From Chitinophagales bacterium (GTDB lineage: Bacteria > Bacteroidota > Bacteroidia > Chitinophagales > Saprospiraceae), in assembly GCA_013298445.1 (NCBI GenBank), contig JAAFHQ010000024.1:1-17791 (forward strand): DNA of 17,791 nucleotides. Direction: 5' to 3'. Of the stretch, positions 13,891-17,791 are shown one piece after another; within the stretch, counting starts at the first letter, position 1; every line of letters starts with the position of its first letter. Both the position numbers and the translations under genes were made by a program. The notes beneath the pieces were generated by a model. It saw only the letters and a list, made by a program, of their open reading frames with translations, ran no database searches and was not told the origin of the DNA.

Positions 13891-15795
13891 TTAACTCTGC
13901 ATATACTCCCAAGCACTCCGATACTCGCCCACCTGTTCGCAGTAAGTCAGGAACTCCCCATAAAATTTATTGTTCCCAATCGTGGCGCTATCACCCACAA
14001 TGATCAATTGTTTGCGCGCCCGGGTCATGGCTACATTCATGCGCCGATAATCGCTCAGGAAACCAATTTCTCCCTTCATATTTGAGCGCACCAACGAGAT
14101 AAAAACCACGTCTTTTTCCTGCCCTTGAAAACCATCGATGGTATTGATGTCCAAATCCAGTTTGCTCAGCAAGGGATCCTCCTTCAATTCTTCCTGGATG
14201 TGCATGACTTGTTCCCGGTAGGGTGAGATGATGGCGATGGAAGGTGGTTCTTTTTCCAAAAAAGCGTCCGCCAATTGGTACAAGTGTTCGCGCAGAATCT
14301 GGAACTCTTCCGGGTTGTACTTGCTCTGGTAAGCATGGTGCACCTTTTCATCAAAACCACAACCAGCAGTATCGATAAAAATAACCGGAGCGTTGAGTTC
14401 GATCTCCAATTGCCGATCCTTTACCTGGGGTGCCGCCATTAATTCGTTGTTGTAAAACTGGCGGTTGCTGAAGCCCATAATGGCTTCATTCATCCGGTAT
14501 TGGATGTTGAGCAAGTTGACCTGTTCCAGGCGCTTGAGGCACTTTTCAATCATGGTGACATTGAAGCCCTTTTTAGCGGCCTCCAGAGATTTTACGGTTG
14601 GAGGCAACTGGAAAGGGTCTCCTGTAAGCACTACTTTTGATGCTTTGGTAATCGGGATCCAGGTGGCCGGTTCCAGGGCTTGCGCGGCTTCATCAACAAT
14701 AACTGTGCGAAATTTGCGCTGATCGAGCACCGGATGGGCTGCGCCGACCAGGGTACAAGAGATGACTTGTGCTTCATCCAGAATCATATCGATCAGGCGT
14801 TGCTCCAGGGAGTTGGCCCAGGCAGAAAGCTCTGCTGCCTCCTGTTCCATTTTTTTGCGCTCTTCGTAGGCTTCGTAACCCCGTTTGCTGCGCAGGCGAT
14901 TGGCTTGTCGACGGCATTCAGCAGCCTGGATTTTGACTTTTTTGACGTTTTTGCTCTCCGGGTGTTGGGAAATTTGGTACTCCAGGGTATGCCGTACAAT
15001 GCTCTCATCTACCCTGGAAATATTGCCTACCCGAACTACACGCAAATCCTGCTCGGCCAGTTTTTCACTCAACAAGTCCACCGCAGTATTGCTGGGCGCA
15101 GTAACCAGCACCGTTTTTTCTCTTTCCGCCAGCAATTTAATGGCTTGCACCAAAGTGGTGGTTTTGCCCGTTCCAGGAGGCCCGTGGATGACGGCTACTT
15201 CTTGTGCAGCCAAAATTTGGGTTACGGCCAGATTTTGAGAAGGATTGAGTGTGGCTATTTTGATGGGTGTTTCGACCGGATTAAAATGAGGTGCTTTGTG
15301 CCCCAGAAGAACGGCACGCAATTCCTGCAAACGCCCCTTAGGCGCAGAGATGACCTTTTGCATGGCCTTCTCCATTTCGATGTAGGTGCGTTCGTCAAAA
15401 AGAATATCCACTGAGAGTTGCCCCATACCAATCCAGTCGGGCAGGTCGCGGGTGTTGAGAATGATCCGCATTTTGTCTTTGTCCACGTAATACACCACCC
15501 CATTGCGTTCCGGGTTGTGCACATCGCTGTGTTGGGTATAAAATCGTACGGTTTTACCCGCCCGAAATTGGTGCTCCTGCCCTTTACCCTGTGTGCGTTC
15601 TACCACCACAAATGCCCGTTCTCCAATGGTATACCCTTGCTGGATGGCATTTAAAGGATACCAGGCCAGACCTTTGGCTCGCCGCTGCTCTGGACTAAGG
15701 CTGTCCATCACTTTGCGATGCTGTTCAAAATCTTCCTTTTTTTCGATTTTTAACAATTCGAGGATATCGATCAATTCTTGCAGCTCATTCTCCAT
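13891..15795 (-). CDS. UPF1/IGHMBP2-like superfamily 1 DNA/RNA helicase
   Basis: ATP-driven helicase of the UPF1-like SF1B group, cytoplasmic, probably acting on nucleic acid in repair, replication or RNA metabolism; the substrate cannot be told from sequence. Start chosen at ATG 15795 (634 residues, MENELQELIDIL); an ATG seven codons upstream is in frame and possible. Motifs in order: an N-terminal beta-barrel-like region (about 50-140), Walker A GPPGTGKT (205-212), motif Ic TAPSNTAVD (232-240), a charged helical insert (about 285-335, the stalk/1B region), motif II VDEAAQALEPA (367-377), motif III LTGDPFQLPPT (390-400), QYRMN (432-436), SPYREQV (524-530), motif V TIDGFQGQEKDVV (552-564) and motif VI NVAMTRARKQL (587-597). 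Relatives are widespread in Bacteroidota as ~640-residue proteins. It converges with gldN and diverges from the ABC exporter gene. Confidence 0.93.
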   Translation of the reverse strand: MENELQELIDILELLKIEKKEDFEQHRKVMDSLSPEQRRAKGLAWYPLNAIQQGYTIGERAFVVVERTQGKGQEHQFRAGKTVRFYTQHSDVHNPERNGVVYYVDKDKMRIILNTRDLPDWIGMGQLSVDILFDERTYIEMEKAMQKVISAPKGRLQELRAVLLGHKAPHFNPVETPIKIATLNPSQNLAVTQILAAQEVAVIHGPPGTGKTTTLVQAIKLLAEREKTVLVTAPSNTAVDLLSEKLAEQDLRVVRVGNISRVDESIVRHTLEYQISQHPESKNVKKVKIQAAECRRQANRLRSKRGYEAYEERKKMEQEAAELSAWANSLEQRLIDMILDEAQVISCTLVGAAHPVLDQRKFRTVIVDEAAQALEPATWIPITKASKVVLTGDPFQLPPTVKSLEAAKKGFNVTMIEKCLKRLEQVNLLNIQYRMNEAIMGFSNRQFYNNELMAAPQVKDRQLEIELNAPVIFIDTAGCGFDEKVHHAYQSKYNPEEFQILREHLYQLADAFLEKEPPSIAIISPYREQVMHIQEELKEDPLLSKLDLDINTIDGFQGQEKDVVFISLVRSNMKGEIGFLSDYRRMNVAMTRARKQLIIVGDSATIGNNKFYGEFLTYCEQVGEYRSAWEYMQS

Positions 15796-15831
15796 AAAAG
15801 TAAAGGTAAGCAACAAGTTGAAAATTTGAAT

Positions 15832-15939
15832 GGTTGAGGAGGTTGAGAAAGTTGAGAAAGTTGAGGCTACCGCAGCAGCTTAGACAATGTCCTTGTCAAA
15901 AACGCTGCGGTAGCCTCAACTTTCTCAACTTTCTCAACC
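15832..15939. repeat. Large palindromic element with 36-bp perfect arms built of 9-bp repeats
   Basis: The arms 15841-15876 and 15904-15939 are perfect inverted copies of 36 bases. The outer part is made of 9-bp tandem units of the type RGTTGAGAA: four copies on the left (15832-15867), three on the right in complement (15913-15939). The inner part is TACCGCAGC. The 27-base loop holds a second small hairpin, GACAA-TGTCC-TTGTC (15883-15897). It fills most of the gap between the divergent helicase and ABC exporter genes, so it is not placed as a terminator. No T-run follows on either side. Confidence 0.85.
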
Positions 15940-15976
15940 ATTAAACTTTTCTCCCGCTTTATTGTAATTTCATGTT

Positions 15977-17791
15977 ATGAGTACGACATCAAAAAAAGTC
16001 AAGCTGGCTGATCAGTTTTCTGCACTGAAAAATTTACCCGCATTTTTTGCCCTGATTTGGCAAACCGAACCACGGCTGGCAACCATCAATATCATTTTAC
16101 GCCTCGTGAAAGCCGGAGCGCCTTTGCTTACCCTTTACCTCGGCAAGTTGATTGTAGACGAAATCATTCGCCTGATCAGTGCACCAGAAAAGGACTTAAG
16201 CCAGTTGTGGACCTGGTTGGGTGCCGAATTTGCCATTGTGATTGCTTCAGATTTTCTCAACCGGGGTATTGGCCTCACCGAGAACCTGCTTGGTGACCTG
16301 GTCTCCAACCGAACCTCGGTCGATATCATGCAACACGCCGCCAAGTTGGACTTGTTTCAGTTTGAAAACCCCGAGTTTTACGACAAGTTGGAACGCGCTC
16401 GCCGCCAAACCACCAACCGAACTGTATTGATGTCGCAAGTATTGACTCAATTTCAGGACATCATCACCATTCTTTTTCTGGGCGCAGGTTTGGTGGCCTT
16501 CAATCCTTGGCTGATTCTGATCCTGGTTGTCGCGGTGATCCCTTCTTTTTTGGGTGAATCTTACTTCAACCAACAGTCCTATTCCTTGTCCCTGAACTGG
16601 ACGCCCGAACGACGGGAGCTGGATTACCTGCGCTTCATTGGCGCCAGCGACGAAACCGCCAAGGAGGTCAAAATTTTCAATCTCTCCAATTTCATCATTG
16701 AGCGTTTCAAAAAACTCTCGCATCAGTATTTTATAGCCAATCGCAAAATTGTGATCAAACGCTCTTTTTGGGGGCTTTTGTTGGCTGCTCTCGGCTCGGT
16801 GGCGTATTATGGTGCTTATGTGTTGATTGCCCTCCAAACGGTGGGCGGTCTGATTACTGTAGGGTCGCTTACTTTTTTGACGGGTTCTTTTCAACGTTTG
16901 CATGGCCTCTTGGAAGGAGTAATGACCCGCTTTTCAAAAATTGCCGAAAGCGCCTTGTACCTCAAAGACCTCTTCGATTTTTTCAACATCAAACCGGAAA
17001 TTACCTCTAAGCCAGGCAGCCAACACTTTCCGGAGAAAATACAAAGTGGCTTTGTTTTTGAAAATGTCAGCTTCAAGTACCCCGACCAGGAACGTTGGGC
17101 CATTCGTAACCTGTCTTTTACCCTCAATTCGGGGGAAAAACTGGCACTAGTCGGTGAAAATGGAGCAGGAAAAACGACCTTGGTCAAACTACTGGCTCGT
17201 TTGTACGAACCTACCGAAGGGCGTATCCTCATTGACGGGGTCGACATTCGGGATTACGACCTCCAATCCCTGCGCCAAAACATTGGCATTATTTTTCAGG
17301 ACTACATCCGTTTCCAATTGACCGCTGGCGAAAACATTGCCGTGGGAAACATCCTGCACAAAGACGAACTAGGCGACGTGCTCGAATCAGCTGAAAAAAG
17401 CCTTGCGAATACCGTCATCGAACAACTGCCTGAGCGCTACGAGCAAATGTTGGGTCGGCGTTTCAAAAACGGGGTGGAATTATCCGGGGGGCAGTGGCAA
17501 AAAATTGCCCTCGGTCGTGCCTACATGCGCGACGCCCAACTCTTGATTCTGGACGAGCCCACTTCCGCCCTGGAAGCCCGCGCAGAACACGAAGTTTTTC
17601 AACGTTTTGCTGAATTGATCACCGGAAAATCGGCAGTGTTGATTTCGCACCGTTTTTCCACCGTGCGGATGGCCGACCGTATTTTGGTACTGGAAAATGG
17701 CCAATTGGTTGAAATTGGTAGCCACGAAGAGCTCCTGGCAAAGAAAGGAAAATACGCAGAACTGTTCACCCTCCAGGCAAAAGGATACCTG
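15977..17791 (+). CDS. ABC exporter, fused membrane and ATPase domains (3' end beyond window)
   Basis: Inner-membrane ABC transporter half-molecule, presumably an exporter working as a homodimer. The frame opens at ATG 15977 and is open for 605 codons to the window edge; the last residues (AELFTLQAKGYL) suggest it ends within a few codons. The membrane domain spans about residues 20-330, with a coupling-type motif FENPEFYDKLERARRQ. The ATPase domain shows A-loop FKYPDQERWAI, Walker A GENGAGKTT (393-401), Q-loop Gln441 (IIFQDY), signature LSGGQWQKIALGRA (from 502), Walker B LLILDEP (Asp526, Glu527) and H-loop His558 (ISHRFSTV). The D-loop reads SALEA where SALDA is usual (Glu533). Substrate unknown; the family includes lipid, peptide and drug exporters. 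No partner gene is visible in the window. Confidence 0.93.
   Translation, partial: MSTTSKKVKLADQFSALKNLPAFFALIWQTEPRLATINIILRLVKAGAPLLTLYLGKLIVDEIIRLISAPEKDLSQLWTWLGAEFAIVIASDFLNRGIGLTENLLGDLVSNRTSVDIMQHAAKLDLFQFENPEFYDKLERARRQTTNRTVLMSQVLTQFQDIITILFLGAGLVAFNPWLILILVVAVIPSFLGESYFNQQSYSLSLNWTPERRELDYLRFIGASDETAKEVKIFNLSNFIIERFKKLSHQYFIANRKIVIKRSFWGLLLAALGSVAYYGAYVLIALQTVGGLITVGSLTFLTGSFQRLHGLLEGVMTRFSKIAESALYLKDLFDFFNIKPEITSKPGSQHFPEKIQSGFVFENVSFKYPDQERWAIRNLSFTLNSGEKLALVGENGAGKTTLVKLLARLYEPTEGRILIDGVDIRDYDLQSLRQNIGIIFQDYIRFQLTAGENIAVGNILHKDELGDVLESAEKSLANTVIEQLPERYEQMLGRRFKNGVELSGGQWQKIALGRAYMRDAQLLILDEPTSALEARAEHEVFQRFAELITGKSAVLISHRFSTVRMADRILVLENGQLVEIGSHEELLAKKGKYAELFTLQAKGYL

Noticed and set aside
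14680..15414. 244-codon plus-strand frame opposite the helicase
   Set aside because: Antisense to helicase motifs I to II; low-complexity Phe/Arg/Gln composition typical of a shadow frame.

Overview
The window most likely comes from a chromosome of a Bacteroidota bacterium, probably of the Saprospiria type (Haliscomenobacter/Lewinella-like). This rests on three things: a complete set of type IX secretion / gliding-motor core genes in the order porP-gldK-gldL-gldM-gldN; a secreted protein ending in the regulatory-like plus dockerin module typical of that group; and intergenic regions with A/T-rich Bacteroidota-like promoters and no strong Shine-Dalgarno sequences. The genus is an inference from family resemblance.

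Left part, minus strand (1-7455). In transcription order from right to left: feoA and feoB (ferrous iron uptake), a secreted S9-family serine peptidase, a secreted protein with two tandem ~250-residue repeats and a C-terminal dockerin-like module, and the start of a membrane protein that runs off the left edge. A large palindromic element sits between the peptidase gene and the dockerin gene. Upstream of feoA is a 441-bp gene-free stretch (7456-7896). It holds two 16-bp palindromes that look like a tandem operator, a weak promoter candidate, a hairpin, and a small apparent gene remnant on the plus strand.

Middle part, plus strand (7897-13770). This is the T9SS core: PorP/SprF-like outer-membrane protein, GldK lipoprotein, GldL and GldM (inner-membrane proton-driven motor), and GldN (periplasmic ring partner of GldK). 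Every junction except gldL-gldM carries a strong hairpin, and the gldM-gldN one looks like a true intrinsic terminator. This suggests that relative output of the subunits may be tuned by attenuation or differential mRNA stability. A bidirectional terminator inside a larger repeat-rich palindrome separates gldN from the convergent helicase gene.

Right part (13891-17791). A UPF1/IGHMBP2-type superfamily 1 helicase gene (minus) and an ABC exporter with fused membrane and ATPase domains (plus, open at the right edge) are divergently transcribed. Between them is a striking element with 36-bp perfect inverted arms built from 9-bp tandem repeats.

The genes themselves belong to known families. The least explained content is intergenic: three large palindromes of similar layout, hairpins punctuating the T9SS cluster, and the paired palindromes upstream of feoA. 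I see no CRISPR array, no tRNA or rRNA, no transposase and no prophage genes.
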